Source of the DNA: Cupriavidus cauae | GTDB lineage: Bacteria; Pseudomonadota; Gammaproteobacteria; Burkholderiales; Burkholderiaceae | Direction: 5' to 3' | NCBI RefSeq assembly: GCF_008632125.1 | Contig: NZ_VWRN01000027.1 | Location: forward strand, 62,001 to 126,000 | Length of the DNA: 64,000 nt | In this document: one piece after another, positions 25,682-34,966 of the stretch | How the letters are laid out: each line of letters opens with the position of its first letter | How positions within the stretch are numbered: the first letter of the stretch is position 1 | The notes under the pieces: model-generated | Told to the model about the DNA's origin: nothing | The model's database searches: none | The model's input: the letters and a program-made list of their open reading frames with translations, nothing else | Made by a program: the position numbers and the translations under genes

Positions 25682-26590
25682 TCACGGCAGCGGTTCGAGA
25701 TGGGGTTCCAGGACCTGCGCGATCCAGTCCATAAAGACGCGCACGCGCCGCGGCAGATTGCGTCGCTGCGCATAGAGCAGCGTGACAGGCATCGCCGGCG
25801 GCCGGAAATCCGGCAGGACTTCGATCAGCTCGCCTGCGGCCAGCCTGGCCTGCATCGCCGTGGCTGGCGCCTGGATGATGCCCAGTCCGGCGACCGCCGC
25901 GGCTTCGTACGCGGCGCCGTTGTTGACGGTGACGGCGCCCGCCATCGGCATCGCCGCATGGCCGGCGCCATCGGGGTATTCGAAGCCGAGCGGGCGCTGC
26001 CCCAGTGTGCTGGCGTAGTGCACCAGCCGATGATCGCGAAGATCGTCGATGGTGCGAGGCACGCCATGGCGACGCAGATAGCCGGGACTGGCGCAGTTGA
26101 TCAGCCGCATCGCCCCCAACGGCCGCGCCACCAGGCTGCTGTCCTCCAGCGTGCCGACACGCACCACGCAGTCGAAGCCTTCGCGCACCACATCGACACG
26201 ACGGTCGGTCCCGCTGATTTCGATGGAAAGCTCGGGATGCCTGTCGAGGAATTCCGGAAGCCGCGGAATCACGAACATCGAGGCCATGCCGGCCGGCATG
26301 TCGACGCGCAGCCGGCCCCTCAGCGCCCCGCCGTCGCGCTGGAACATCCCGTGCAGCTCGTCCATGTCATCGAGCAGATCGCGGGCACGCTCGTAGAACG
26401 CCTGCCCGTCGGCGGTCAGCTGGACCCGGCGCGTGGTCCGATGGAACAGCTGGGTGCCGAGGCTCGCCTCCAGCCGTTGCACCGCGATCGATACCGCGGC
26501 CTTCGACAGCTCGAGGCTGTCCGCGGCCCGGGCGAAGCCGCCGAGTTCGGCGACGCGCAGAACGATGCGCAGCGTGTCGAGGGAGTCCAT
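25682..26590 (-). CDS. LysR-family regulator
   Basis: A 302-residue LysR protein (MDSLDTLRIVLRVAELGGFA) with the usual helix-turn-helix and effector-binding domain. It is divergent from a short-chain dehydrogenase, the classic arrangement for a target. A CGATAG/CTATCG dyad in the gap is a candidate binding site. Confidence 0.92.
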   Translation of the reverse strand: MDSLDTLRIVLRVAELGGFARAADSLELSKAAVSIAVQRLEASLGTQLFHRTTRRVQLTADGQAFYERARDLLDDMDELHGMFQRDGGALRGRLRVDMPAGMASMFVIPRLPEFLDRHPELSIEISGTDRRVDVVREGFDCVVRVGTLEDSSLVARPLGAMRLINCASPGYLRRHGVPRTIDDLRDHRLVHYASTLGQRPLGFEYPDGAGHAAMPMAGAVTVNNGAAYEAAAVAGLGIIQAPATAMQARLAAGELIEVLPDFRPPAMPVTLLYAQRRNLPRRVRVFMDWIAQVLEPHLEPLP

Positions 26591-26617
26591 GGGTGGGCGG
26601 TCCGATCGATTGTTTAT

Positions 26618-26638
26618 CGATAGAAAACAGAGCTATCG
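26618..26638. promoter_or_regulatory. LysR-type dyad CGATAG-N9-CTATCG
   Basis: A perfect 6-bp inverted repeat with a 9-base AT-rich spacer, centred about 38 bases from the LysR start and 118 from the dehydrogenase start. It resembles LysR recognition dyads and lies in the only intergenic gap shared by the divergent pair. Confidence 0.5.
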
Positions 26639-26745
26639 CGCCACGCCAGTTTATGCGTCACGGACGAATCAATAAAGTGGATTCACGCGGCTCGACCGCG
26701 ATCCGCAACGCGAAACCCCCAACCCCCTTATCCGGAGTCCACTTC

Positions 26746-27507
26746 ATGACCACAACTTCCACCATCGCCGTCATCACCGGCGGCAGCCGCGGCCTGGGCC
26801 GCAATGCCGCGATCCACCTGGCCCGCCAGGGCACCGACGTAATCCTGACCTACCGGGGCCAGCGCGCCGAGGCCGACAGCGCGGTCGCGGAGATCGAGCG
26901 GCTGGGCCGGCGCGCCGCCGCGCTGCAGCTGGACGTGGCCGACAGCCGCGCTTTCCCCGGCTTCGCGGCACAGGTCGAGTCGGTGCTGGCCGGCTGGGGC
27001 CGCAGTCGTTTCGATTTCCTGCTGAACAACGCCGGCATCGGCGTGCATGCCGCCTTTGCCGATACCACCGAAGAACAGTTCGACGAACTGATGCGCGTCC
27101 ATCTGAAGGCGCCGTTCTTCCTGACGCAGGCTCTGCTCGGGCTGATCGCCGACGGCGGGCGCATCCTCAATGTGTCGACCGGCCTTGCCCGCTTCGCGCT
27201 GCCGGGCTACTCGGCCTACGCGACGATGAAGGGCGGCGTCGAAGTGCTGACGCGCTATCTGGCAAAGGAGCTGGGCCCGCGCGGCATCAGCGTCAACACG
27301 CTGGCGCCCGGGGCCATCGAGACCGACTTCAGCGGCGGCGTCGTGCGCGACAACGAGGAAGTCAACGCCTTCGTTTCTTCGGTGACCGCATTGGGCCGCC
27401 CCGGCAAGCCGGACGATATCGGCGCCGTGGTGGCGGCGTTGTTTGCCCCGGGCACCGGCTGGATCAACGCGCAACGGGTCGAGGCCTCGGGCGGCATGTT
27501 GCTTTGA
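26746..27507 (+). CDS. Short-chain dehydrogenase/reductase
   Basis: A 253-residue classical SDR: cofactor loop TGGSRGLG (residues 10-17), structural NNAG, catalytic serine in NVSTG and the Y-x3-K pair in YATMK. The preference is probably NADP(H), as R14 follows the glycine motif. A CGGAG Shine-Dalgarno precedes ATG 26746. The substrate is unknown; LysR-linked SDRs of this type often reduce aldehydes or ketones. Confidence 0.92.
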   Translation: MTTTSTIAVITGGSRGLGRNAAIHLARQGTDVILTYRGQRAEADSAVAEIERLGRRAAALQLDVADSRAFPGFAAQVESVLAGWGRSRFDFLLNNAGIGVHAAFADTTEEQFDELMRVHLKAPFFLTQALLGLIADGGRILNVSTGLARFALPGYSAYATMKGGVEVLTRYLAKELGPRGISVNTLAPGAIETDFSGGVVRDNEEVNAFVSSVTALGRPGKPDDIGAVVAALFAPGTGWINAQRVEASGGMLL

Positions 27508-27516
27508 TCCTGGATG

Positions 27517-27544
27517 AAAAAAAGAGGCCGGTCACGCCGGCCTC
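27517..27544 (-). terminator. Intrinsic terminator of the efflux operon
   Basis: GAGGCCGG (27524-27531) and CCGGCCTC (27537-27544) form a perfect 8-bp stem. The seven A's at 27517-27523 give a T-tract on the minus strand, where the long RND operon ends. It may also slow rightward transcription from the SDR gene, which stops 9 bases before. Confidence 0.85.
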
Positions 27545-27557
27545 TCCCCTTGTTGCG

Positions 27558-27596
27558 GCACGCCCGCTGCCTGCGCACAGCAGACAGCGGGCGTGC
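27558..27596. repeat. 12-bp perfect inverted repeat 3' of the efflux operon
   Basis: GCACGCCCGCTG (27558-27569) and CAGCGGGCGTGC (27585-27596) with a 15-base loop. It stands just before the terminator at 27517-27544 on the transcribed (minus) strand and may protect the mRNA end or act as a first terminator stem. Confidence 0.7.
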
Positions 27597-27610
27597 TGCT
27601 TTATTGCCTC

Positions 27611-27670
27611 GCCACGATCACGCTGGCCACGATCACCCTGACCGCGATCACCCTGACCGCGATCACCGTG
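27611..27670. repeat. 15-bp tandem repeat, 4 copies, over a stop codon
   Basis: GCCACGATCACGCTG, GCCACGATCACCCTG, ACCGCGATCACCCTG and ACCGCGATCACCGTG. The stop codon of the outer-membrane channel gene (27663-27665) lies in the last unit. Confidence 0.92.
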
Positions 27671-29150
27671 CCGCCGCGTCGCTCGACGCCTGCACCGGCC
27701 CCCAACCGCCGCCGAGGCTGCGCACCAGCGCCACGGTGGCGGCGGCGCGCAGGCCCGCCACCTGATTGGCCGCGCGCTGCGATTGCAGCACGGTGCGGTC
27801 CGCATCGATCACGGTCAGATAGTCGACCGCGCCGGCATCGTAGCGGCTGCGCGAGATGCGTTGCGCGCGGCGCGCCCCGGCGAGCGCGCTGTCGAGCGCG
27901 CTGGCCTGCTGCGACAGCCAGCGGACATCGGCCAGCCCATCCTCGACCTCGCGGAACGCCACCAGCACGGTCTGCCGGTAGGCAGCGACCGCTTCTTCAT
28001 GCTGGGCGCGCGCCGCGGCCAGGTTGGCGCGGTTGCGGCCACCGTCGATGATCGGCGCCGCGATGGTCGAGCCGATCAGCGGCCCGAGCAGCCAGGCGCG
28101 CGAGGACCAGCGGAACAGATTCGACAGCTCGCTGGACTCGAAGCCGAACACGCCGGTCAACGAAATGCGCGGGAAGAACGCCGACTTGGCCACGCCGATG
28201 CGCGCGTTGGCCGCCGCCATCAGGCGCTCGGCCTGCGCGATGTCAGGCCGGCGCTCGAGCAGGTCCGACGGCAAGCCGGCCGGAATCGCCACCGGCGCGG
28301 CGTCGAAGGGACGTTCGGCCAGCGCGAATTGCGACGGCGGCACGCCGGTCAGCACGGCGAGCGCATGCTCCTGGTTGGCGCGACGGCGCTCGATATCGGC
28401 CAGATCCGCGCGGGCGGTACCAAGCTCGGCCTCGGCGCGTGCCGGATCGAGGTCGGTGGTCTCGCCGGCATCGAAACGGCGCTTGAGCAGGCGCACCGCG
28501 TCCTCGCGCAGCGCGATCGTCGCGCGCAGCAGCTGGCGCTCGGCGTCGAGCGTACGCAGCACGAAATAGGCCTGCGCAACGTCGGCCTGCAAGGTCAACT
28601 GCACCGAGCGGAACAGGTCCTCGGCCGCTTCGCCCTCGGCGCGCGCGGCGCGCACGCTGTCGGCCACGCGGCCGAACAGGTCCACCTCGTAGCTGGCGAT
28701 CGCACGGGCCCGCAGCACGGTGCGCGGCGACACCGGCGTGCCGTCGGGCAAGCCGAGCGAGGCCGCGGACGGCTGACTGCGCGTCGGATCGAGGCCGACG
28801 CTCAGTTGCGGATACAGGTCGGCTTCGGCCACGCCGGTGAAGGCGCGCGCCTGCTTGACGCGCGCGGCCGCCGCCGCGAGGTCCTGGTTATTGCTGTTGG
28901 CCGCGTCGATCAGCCGATCGAGTTCTGCGTCGCCGAATACCTTCCACCATTGGCCGCGTTCGACGCCCTCGGCCGGCGTCGCCACCTTCCACTGGGCGCC
29001 TTCGGCCTGCGCGGCCTCGGCCTCCTTGAAGGCCGGGGCGGTCGCGGTTTCCGGCACCTTGTAGGTCGGCGCCAGCGAGCAGCCTGCCAGCACCAGCGCG
29101 GCGGCCAGCGTGGCCAGCCGCGGCATCCACGATTGCAGGTTTGCTGTCAT
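27663..29150 (-). CDS. Outer-membrane channel lipoprotein of RND efflux system (OprM/NodT family)
   Basis: A 495-residue outer-membrane factor. A lipoprotein signal ends in LVLAGC (Cys 24), followed by two repeated outer-membrane-efflux domains of long alpha-helices with the beta-barrel strands between them (VGLDPTRSQPSAASLGLPDG). It forms the exit duct for the RND pump encoded just upstream, 80 bases away. By synteny it corresponds to OprC/OpcM of the Burkholderia BpeEF/CeoAB systems. The last of four genes on the transcript. Confidence 0.93.
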   Translation of the reverse strand: MTANLQSWMPRLATLAAALVLAGCSLAPTYKVPETATAPAFKEAEAAQAEGAQWKVATPAEGVERGQWWKVFGDAELDRLIDAANSNNQDLAAAAARVKQARAFTGVAEADLYPQLSVGLDPTRSQPSAASLGLPDGTPVSPRTVLRARAIASYEVDLFGRVADSVRAARAEGEAAEDLFRSVQLTLQADVAQAYFVLRTLDAERQLLRATIALREDAVRLLKRRFDAGETTDLDPARAEAELGTARADLADIERRRANQEHALAVLTGVPPSQFALAERPFDAAPVAIPAGLPSDLLERRPDIAQAERLMAAANARIGVAKSAFFPRISLTGVFGFESSELSNLFRWSSRAWLLGPLIGSTIAAPIIDGGRNRANLAAARAQHEEAVAAYRQTVLVAFREVEDGLADVRWLSQQASALDSALAGARRAQRISRSRYDAGAVDYLTVIDADRTVLQSQRAANQVAGLRAAATVALVRSLGGGWGPVQASSDAAAR

Positions 29151-29230
29151 GTCGTTGTTCCTTGATTCTCGTTCTTTGGCTCGTTCGGTGTGCTCCCTCC
29201 CCGGGGGAGCGAGCACACCTTCACTGCGAC

Positions 29231-32200
29231 TCAATGTTGCGGTTCAGCCAGTGCCACGCTGTTGTCGGGCTTCGGCTCCGGCGCCGGCTCGGGCTGCGCC
29301 TTGCCGCGCGTGGCCAGCTTGCGCAGCGCCACGTAGAACACCGGCGTCAGGAACAGGCCGAAGAACGTCACGCCCAGCATGCCGGCGAACACCGCCACGC
29401 CCATCGCCTGGCGCATCTCCGCGCCCGCGCCGGTCGACACCACCAGCGGCACCACGCCCATGATGAAAGCGAACGAGGTCATCAGGATCGGGCGCAGACG
29501 CAGGCGGCTCGCCTCGATCGCGGCCTGCACGATGGTGCGGCCCTGATGCTCCAGCTCGCGGGCGAACTCCACGATCAGGATCGCGTTCTTCGCCGACAAG
29601 CCCACCAGCACGATGAAGCCGATCTGCGTGAAGATGTTGTTATCCCCACCCGACAGCCACACCCCGGTCAGCGCGGCCAGCAGCGACAGCGGCACGATCA
29701 GGATCACCGCCAGCGGCAGCGTCAGGCTCTCGTACTGCGCGGCCAGCACCAGGAATACCAGCAGCACGCACAGCGGGAAGATCCACACGCCCGCATTGCC
29801 GGCCAGGATGTCCTGATAGGTCAGCTCGGTCCATTCGAACTTGATGCCCTTCGGCAGCGTCTCCGCGGCAATGCGCTCGGCAGCGGCCTGCGCCTGGCCC
29901 GAGGAGAAGCCGGGCGCCGGTCCGCCGTTCATGTCCGCGGCGGTAAAGCCGTTGTAGCGCACCACGCTGTCCGGACCGAAGCCCTGCTTGACCTGCACCA
30001 TCGACGACAGCGGCACCATCTCGCCGGCGGCGTTGCGCGTCTTCAGCTGCAGGATGTCCTCGGCATGCTGGCGGTAGCTGGCATCCGCCTGCACCTTGAC
30101 CTGGTAGGTACGGCCGAACTTGTTGAAGTCGTTGACGTAGGCCGAACCGAGATAGGTCTGCAGCGTGTCGAACACGTCCGTCACCGGCACGCCCAGCTGC
30201 TTGGCCTTGACGCGGTCGAGCTGCACGTCGAGCTGCGGCACGTTGACCTGGTAGTTGCTGAAGATGCCCGCCAGTTCCGGCGTCGCGCGCGCCTTGGTGG
30301 CGAACGCATTGGTCGCGGCAAACAGCGCGTCATAGCCGAGCGCGGCGCGGTCCTCGATCATCAGCTTGAAGCCGCCGATGGTGCCCAGGCCCTGCACCGG
30401 GGGCGGCGGGAACACCGCGATGAACGCGTCCTGGATCGCGCCGTACTGCTGGTTCAGCTGCGCCGCGATCGCATTGCCGCTGAGGTCTTCCGACTTGCGC
30501 TCCTCGAACGGCTTGAGCGTGGCGAACACGATGCCCGCGCTCGGGCTGTTGGTGAAGCCGTTGATCGACAGGCCCGGGAAGGCCACCGCCGATTCCACGC
30601 CCGGATGCTTCAGCGCGATCTCCGACATGCGGCGGATCACGTCCTCGGTCCGATCGAGCGTCGCGCCATCGGGCAGCTTGGCGAAGCTGACCAGGTACTG
30701 CTTGTCCTGCGCCGGCACGAAGCCCTTCGGCACCATCTGGAAGATGCCCCAGGTCAGCGCCAGCATCACGGCGTAGACGCCGAACACCGCGCCCTTGCGG
30801 CGCACCACGCCCTTGACACCCTGCCCGTACCGTTCGGAACTGGCGCCGAAGAAGCGGTTGAAGCGCTTGAAGAAGCCGCCCAGCACGCGATCCATCGCGC
30901 GCGCCAGCCAGTCCTTCGGCGCGTCATGGCTGCGCAGCAGCAGCGCGGACAGCGCCGGCGACAGCGTCAGCGAGTTGAACGCCGAGATGATCGTCGAGAT
31001 CGAGATCGTCAGCGCGAACTGCTTGTAGAACTGGCCGGTCAGGCCCGTCATGAAGGCCAGCGGCACGAACACGGCGCACAGCACCAGCGCGATCGCGATG
31101 ATCGGGCCGCTGACTTCGCGCATGGCCTTGTAGGTGGCCTCCTTCGGCGACAGTCCTTCCTCGATGTTGCGCTCGACGTTCTCGACCACCACGATCGCGT
31201 CGTCGACCACGATACCGATCGCCAGCACCAGGCCGAACAGCGACAGCGCGTTGATCGAGAAGCCGAACGCGTACATCAGGCCGAACGTACCGACGATCGA
31301 CACCGGCACCGCCAGCAGCGGAATGATCGACGCGCGCCAGGTCTGCAGGAACAGGATCACGACCAGCACCACCAGTGCGATCGCCTCGAACAGCGTGTGC
31401 GTGACCGCCTCGATGCTGTGCCGCACGAACTGCGTCGGGTCGTAGACGATGCTGTAGTCGACGCCGTCCGGGAAGTTCTCCTTGAGCTCTTCCATGGTCT
31501 TGCGCACATCGTCGGAGATCTGGATCGCGTTCGATCCCGGCGCCTGGAAGATCGGAATCGCCACCGCCGGCTTGTTGTCGAGCAGCGAGCGCAGCGCGTA
31601 TTCGGACGCGCCCAGCTCGATGCGCGCGACATCGCGCAGATAGGTCACGCCGCCGTCCGGCGAGGTGCGGACGATGATGCCGCCGAACTCTTCCTCGGTG
31701 TTCAGGCGCCCCTGCGCGTTGACGGACAGCTGCAGGTCGGTGCCCGGCAGCGACGGCGAGGCGCCGATCACGCCGGCGGCCACCTGCACGTTCTGCTCGC
31801 GGATCGCGCGCACCACGTCGCTGGCGGCGAGCTGGCGCTCGGCCATCTTCTCGGGATCGAGCCACACGCGCATCGCATAGTCGCCCGAGCCGAACAGCTG
31901 CACCTGGCCCACGCCCTGGATACGCGCCAGGCGATCCTTGACGTTGATCACCGCGTAGTTGCGCAGGTAGGTCATGTCATAGCGATCGTTCGGCGAGACC
32001 AGGTGGACCACCATGGTCAGGTCGGGCGAGCTCTTGACGGTCGTGATGCCGAGCCGGCGCACGTCCTCGGGCAGGCGCGGCTCGGCCTGCGAGACGCGGT
32101 TCTGCACCAGCTGCTGGGCCTTGTCCGGGTCGGTGCCCAGCTTGAAGGTCACGGTCAGCGTCAGCAGGCCGTCGCTGTTCGACTGCGAGGACATGTACAG

Positions 32201-32431
32201 CATGTCCTCGACGCCGTTGATCTGCTCTTCCAGCGGCGAGGCGACGGTTTCGGCGATCACCTTCGGGTTGGCGCCCGGATACTGGGCACGCACCACGACC
32301 GACGGCGGCACGACTTCCGGATACTCGGAAATCGGCAGCTTGAACATGGCGATCGCGCCGATCAGGAAGATCAGCACCGATAGCACGCCGGCGAAGATCG
32401 GCCGGTCGATAAAGAATTTCGAGAGGTTCAT
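29231..32431 (-). CDS. RND efflux pump permease, MexF/BpeF (CeoB)-type
   Basis: A 1066-residue hydrophobe/amphiphile efflux-1 family permease with twelve helices and two large periplasmic loops. The N-terminus (FFIDRPIFAGVLSVLIFLIG, then LPISEYPEVVPP) matches the MexF/BpeF branch. The proton-relay aspartates of helix 4 are in GIVVDDAIVVVENVERNIEEG. It forms a trimer driving drug export in exchange for protons. ATG 32431 starts MNLSKFF as in the family. A GC hairpin at 32559-32580 lies between it and the adaptor gene. Confidence 0.95.
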   Translation of the reverse strand: MNLSKFFIDRPIFAGVLSVLIFLIGAIAMFKLPISEYPEVVPPSVVVRAQYPGANPKVIAETVASPLEEQINGVEDMLYMSSQSNSDGLLTLTVTFKLGTDPDKAQQLVQNRVSQAEPRLPEDVRRLGITTVKSSPDLTMVVHLVSPNDRYDMTYLRNYAVINVKDRLARIQGVGQVQLFGSGDYAMRVWLDPEKMAERQLAASDVVRAIREQNVQVAAGVIGASPSLPGTDLQLSVNAQGRLNTEEEFGGIIVRTSPDGGVTYLRDVARIELGASEYALRSLLDNKPAVAIPIFQAPGSNAIQISDDVRKTMEELKENFPDGVDYSIVYDPTQFVRHSIEAVTHTLFEAIALVVLVVILFLQTWRASIIPLLAVPVSIVGTFGLMYAFGFSINALSLFGLVLAIGIVVDDAIVVVENVERNIEEGLSPKEATYKAMREVSGPIIAIALVLCAVFVPLAFMTGLTGQFYKQFALTISISTIISAFNSLTLSPALSALLLRSHDAPKDWLARAMDRVLGGFFKRFNRFFGASSERYGQGVKGVVRRKGAVFGVYAVMLALTWGIFQMVPKGFVPAQDKQYLVSFAKLPDGATLDRTEDVIRRMSEIALKHPGVESAVAFPGLSINGFTNSPSAGIVFATLKPFEERKSEDLSGNAIAAQLNQQYGAIQDAFIAVFPPPPVQGLGTIGGFKLMIEDRAALGYDALFAATNAFATKARATPELAGIFSNYQVNVPQLDVQLDRVKAKQLGVPVTDVFDTLQTYLGSAYVNDFNKFGRTYQVKVQADASYRQHAEDILQLKTRNAAGEMVPLSSMVQVKQGFGPDSVVRYNGFTAADMNGGPAPGFSSGQAQAAAERIAAETLPKGIKFEWTELTYQDILAGNAGVWIFPLCVLLVFLVLAAQYESLTLPLAVILIVPLSLLAALTGVWLSGGDNNIFTQIGFIVLVGLSAKNAILIVEFARELEHQGRTIVQAAIEASRLRLRPILMTSFAFIMGVVPLVVSTGAGAEMRQAMGVAVFAGMLGVTFFGLFLTPVFYVALRKLATRGKAQPEPAPEPKPDNSVALAEPQH

Positions 32432-32558
32432 GACGGGTCTCGATAAAAAAGGGAGCCCCCTGGCGGTCCGTTTTCTGGACGCCATGGAAACGCATTTGGG
32501 CGATGCAGCTGGCTGACTGGGTCAGCTCAGGATGCCGTGGCTGGCGGGGCTGGTTCTC

Positions 32559-32580
32559 CCTCGCCAGCCCGCGGGCGAGG
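32559..32580. repeat. GC-rich hairpin between adaptor and pump genes
   Basis: CCTCGCC (32559-32565) and GGCGAGG (32574-32580) form a 7-bp stem in the 172-base gap inside the operon. With no T-tract it is more likely an mRNA processing or stability element than a terminator. Such intercistronic structures can set the ratio of adaptor to pump. Confidence 0.5.
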
Positions 32581-32603
32581 CGAGAAAATCAGGCTGGCAA
32601 ACG

Positions 32604-33851
32604 TCATCCGACCGACTCCTTCTTGGCCGGCTCCGGCTGGTTGTCCGCGCTCTTTTCGGTCGCATTGCCGCGTTCGAGCTCGCGCTTGAGCGCCATGCGC
32701 ACCGGCGTCGGCGCGACCGTATCGCCGGGCCGTACGCGCTGCAGGCCGTTGACCACGATCACCTCGCCCGCCTTCAGGCCGGAGCGGATCACACGCAGGC
32801 CGTCGTAGTTGGGCCCCATCTGGACTTCGCGATAGTTCAGCTTGTTGTCCTTGTCGACCACCAGCACGAACTTCTTGCCCTGGTCGGTGCCGATCGCACG
32901 GTCGTTGATCAGCACCGCGTCATGCGGCGCGTTGCCGCCGAGCTTGACCTTGGCGTACAGCCCCGGCAGCAGGCGTCCGTCCGGGTTGTCGAACACCGCC
33001 CGCACGCGGATCGTGCCGCTGCGCGGGTCAAGCCGGTTGTCGACCGACTGGATGCGGCCCTCGTGCGGATGGCCTTCCTCGTTGGCCAGGCCCAGATACA
33101 CCGCCATGCCCTTGCCGTTGGACCCGCCCGCGGCGCCCGGCGCCGTGTAGCGCAGATAGCTCTGCTCATCGATCTCGAAGCTGGCGTACACCGGCGACAC
33201 CGACACCACCGTGGTCAGGGCCGGGGCATTGGCGCCCGGGGCGACCAGATTGCCCACCGTGATCTCGGCGCGCGAGACGCGGCCGGTCACCGGCGAGGTG
33301 ATGCGGGTGTAGGCCAGGTTCAACTTGGCGGAGTCGAGCGCGGCCTGCGCGGCGCGCACGTTGGCGCTGGCCTCGCGCGCCGCATGGATGCGTTCGTCGA
33401 ATTCGCGGCGCGAGATCGCGTTGTCGTCCAGCAGCCGCTGCGCCCGCACCTGCTCGCTCTGCGCGTGGCTGGCGCGCACCTGCGCCGCGGCCAGCGCGGC
33501 TTCGGCGCGGGCCACCTCGGCCGCGTACGGCCGCGGGTCGATGGTGAACAGCAGATCGCCCTTCTTGACCATCGCGCCTTCGCGGAAGTGCACCGCGTCG
33601 ATGGTGCCGCCGACGCGCGGACGCACCTCGACGCGGTCGATCGCCTCCAGGCGGCCCGAGAATTCGTCCCACTCGGTGATGGTCTTGCCGATGGCGGCGG
33701 CGACATCGACCGCCGCCGCGCTGGCGGCGGGGCTCGGCACGGCTTGCGCCTCGCCGGCATGCCAGGGGCGCAGGATCGAGGTCGCCAGGCCGGTGCCCAG
33801 CACGACCACGATGGCGACGGCGATCAGGCTACGTCGGGATTGCAGCTTCAT
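32604..33851 (-). CDS. RND efflux periplasmic adaptor (MexE/BpeE/CeoA-type membrane fusion protein)
   Basis: A 415-residue adaptor: an N-terminal hydrophobic segment (residues 8-27) without a lipobox, the lipoyl-like half-motif VEVRPRVGGTIDAVHFREGAMVKKG, an alpha-hairpin (about 105-165), a second lipoyl half (ITSPVTGRVSRAEITVGNLV), a beta-barrel and a membrane-proximal domain. It bridges the pump and the outer-membrane channel. The ATG at 33851 is chosen because the signal begins there. The C-terminal 25 residues are polar and disordered. Confidence 0.93.
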   Translation of the reverse strand: MKLQSRRSLIAVAIVVVLGTGLATSILRPWHAGEAQAVPSPAASAAAVDVAAAIGKTITEWDEFSGRLEAIDRVEVRPRVGGTIDAVHFREGAMVKKGDLLFTIDPRPYAAEVARAEAALAAAQVRASHAQSEQVRAQRLLDDNAISRREFDERIHAAREASANVRAAQAALDSAKLNLAYTRITSPVTGRVSRAEITVGNLVAPGANAPALTTVVSVSPVYASFEIDEQSYLRYTAPGAAGGSNGKGMAVYLGLANEEGHPHEGRIQSVDNRLDPRSGTIRVRAVFDNPDGRLLPGLYAKVKLGGNAPHDAVLINDRAIGTDQGKKFVLVVDKDNKLNYREVQMGPNYDGLRVIRSGLKAGEVIVVNGLQRVRPGDTVAPTPVRMALKRELERGNATEKSADNQPEPAKKESVG

Positions 33852-34045
33852 TTCTTCACTCCGTTTCGGGTTTTCTTCAACCGGAAAAGCAAAAGGACGA
33901 ACGCCGCCCGCCGGGCCCGTTCGGCGCCTTGCGGGTGAGCACACCCTGGGGCGCCGACGCGGGGTCCGGAGACATTCACACGCGGCTGACTTCTCGAATG
34001 GCGGCCGGCGCTAGCGCGATGAACGCTGGCGCGGCCGCAGGCACG

Positions 34046-34966
34046 TCACGGCGCCCAACCGGAAGGCTTGGCTGCCGGCCGGCGTTCGGCCTGTGGCGAG
34101 GCATCGTCGCTGTCCGCGAATCGTTCTCGCAGAAAGCGCGCGCCTTCATCGACCCATACCTGACATCGGTCGTGGGATGCTTCGACACCGGCGCCACAGG
34201 CGCCGGGCATGATTCGGGTTTCCGCCGCCACCCCGCGGTCGAGCAGCTTGCGTCCGAAGGCCTCGCCTTCGGGCCGCAGGGCATCGAGCTCGGCCACCTG
34301 GATCAGCGTCGGCGGCAGGCCGGCCAGGCGCATCGCATGCGCCGGCGCGGCGTAGGGGTGGACCGACGCAGCGGGGGTCGGCAGATAATCGCGATAGCAG
34401 ACGGCCATGCGCTGCAGCGTTTCCAGCGGCACGTGCGCCTGGCCGGCGCAGGAGGCGTGCTGCAGGCAGGGGTCGGTGACCGGGCGGATCAGCCATTGCG
34501 CGCGCGGCGCGGGCAGGCCGCGATCGCGCAGCATCTGCGCCACCGCAATCGCCAGATTGCCGCCGGCTTCCTCGCCGACCAGCGAGAAACGCATCTTGTC
34601 GACCTTGAGCCGGCGCGCCTGGCGCAATACCCATTCGGCGGTATTGAAGGCGTCCTCCGGCGCGGCCGGGAACGGATGGTCCGGGGCCAGCGAGTATTCG
34701 GGCGCCACCACCACGGCCGGCACCGCGCCGGCCAGCTGGCGGGTCAGATGGGCCGCCTTCTCGATGCCGCCGTCGACGAAGCTGCCGGCGTGCAGATACA
34801 GCAGCCACGGCAGCGGCGCCGGCGCCCAGGCGGTCGGATACCCGGCCGGATAGCACACGTGCACAGCAATGGTGCGCTCGCCGCTGGCGATCTCATGCCG
34901 CACCACGCGCGCCGCGGCGCCGGCCTTGGCGGGCTGGGATGCGGTGGCTTGCGTCGGTTTGGTCAT
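34046..34966 (-). CDS. llpE: LlpE-like lipase-family protein with missing catalytic serine
   Basis: A 306-residue alpha/beta-hydrolase-3 (hormone-sensitive lipase-like) protein at the head of the efflux operon, the position of llpE before bpeEF-oprC and ceoAB-opcM in Burkholderia. The scaffold is clear (VVVAPEYSLAPDHPFPAAPED, then LRPEGEAFGRKL with the acid D in ELDALRP). The nucleophile elbow, GDSAGG in active members, reads GEEAGG (DNA GAGGAAGCC), the oxyanion loop is HAGSF rather than HGGGF, and the usual PGxxHGF histidine loop is PGACGAG. It is therefore predicted to be catalytically dead or changed in mechanism. Confidence 0.85.
   Translation of the reverse strand: MTKPTQATASQPAKAGAAARVVRHEIASGERTIAVHVCYPAGYPTAWAPAPLPWLLYLHAGSFVDGGIEKAAHLTRQLAGAVPAVVVAPEYSLAPDHPFPAAPEDAFNTAEWVLRQARRLKVDKMRFSLVGEEAGGNLAIAVAQMLRDRGLPAPRAQWLIRPVTDPCLQHASCAGQAHVPLETLQRMAVCYRDYLPTPAASVHPYAAPAHAMRLAGLPPTLIQVAELDALRPEGEAFGRKLLDRGVAAETRIMPGACGAGVEASHDRCQVWVDEGARFLRERFADSDDASPQAERRPAAKPSGWAP

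Noticed and set aside
29141..32383. A 1080-codon open frame on the plus strand
   Set aside because: It is antisense to the RND pump gene. Its peptide is rich in Arg, His, Gln and Leu with no domain, as expected from high GC codon use on the other strand.
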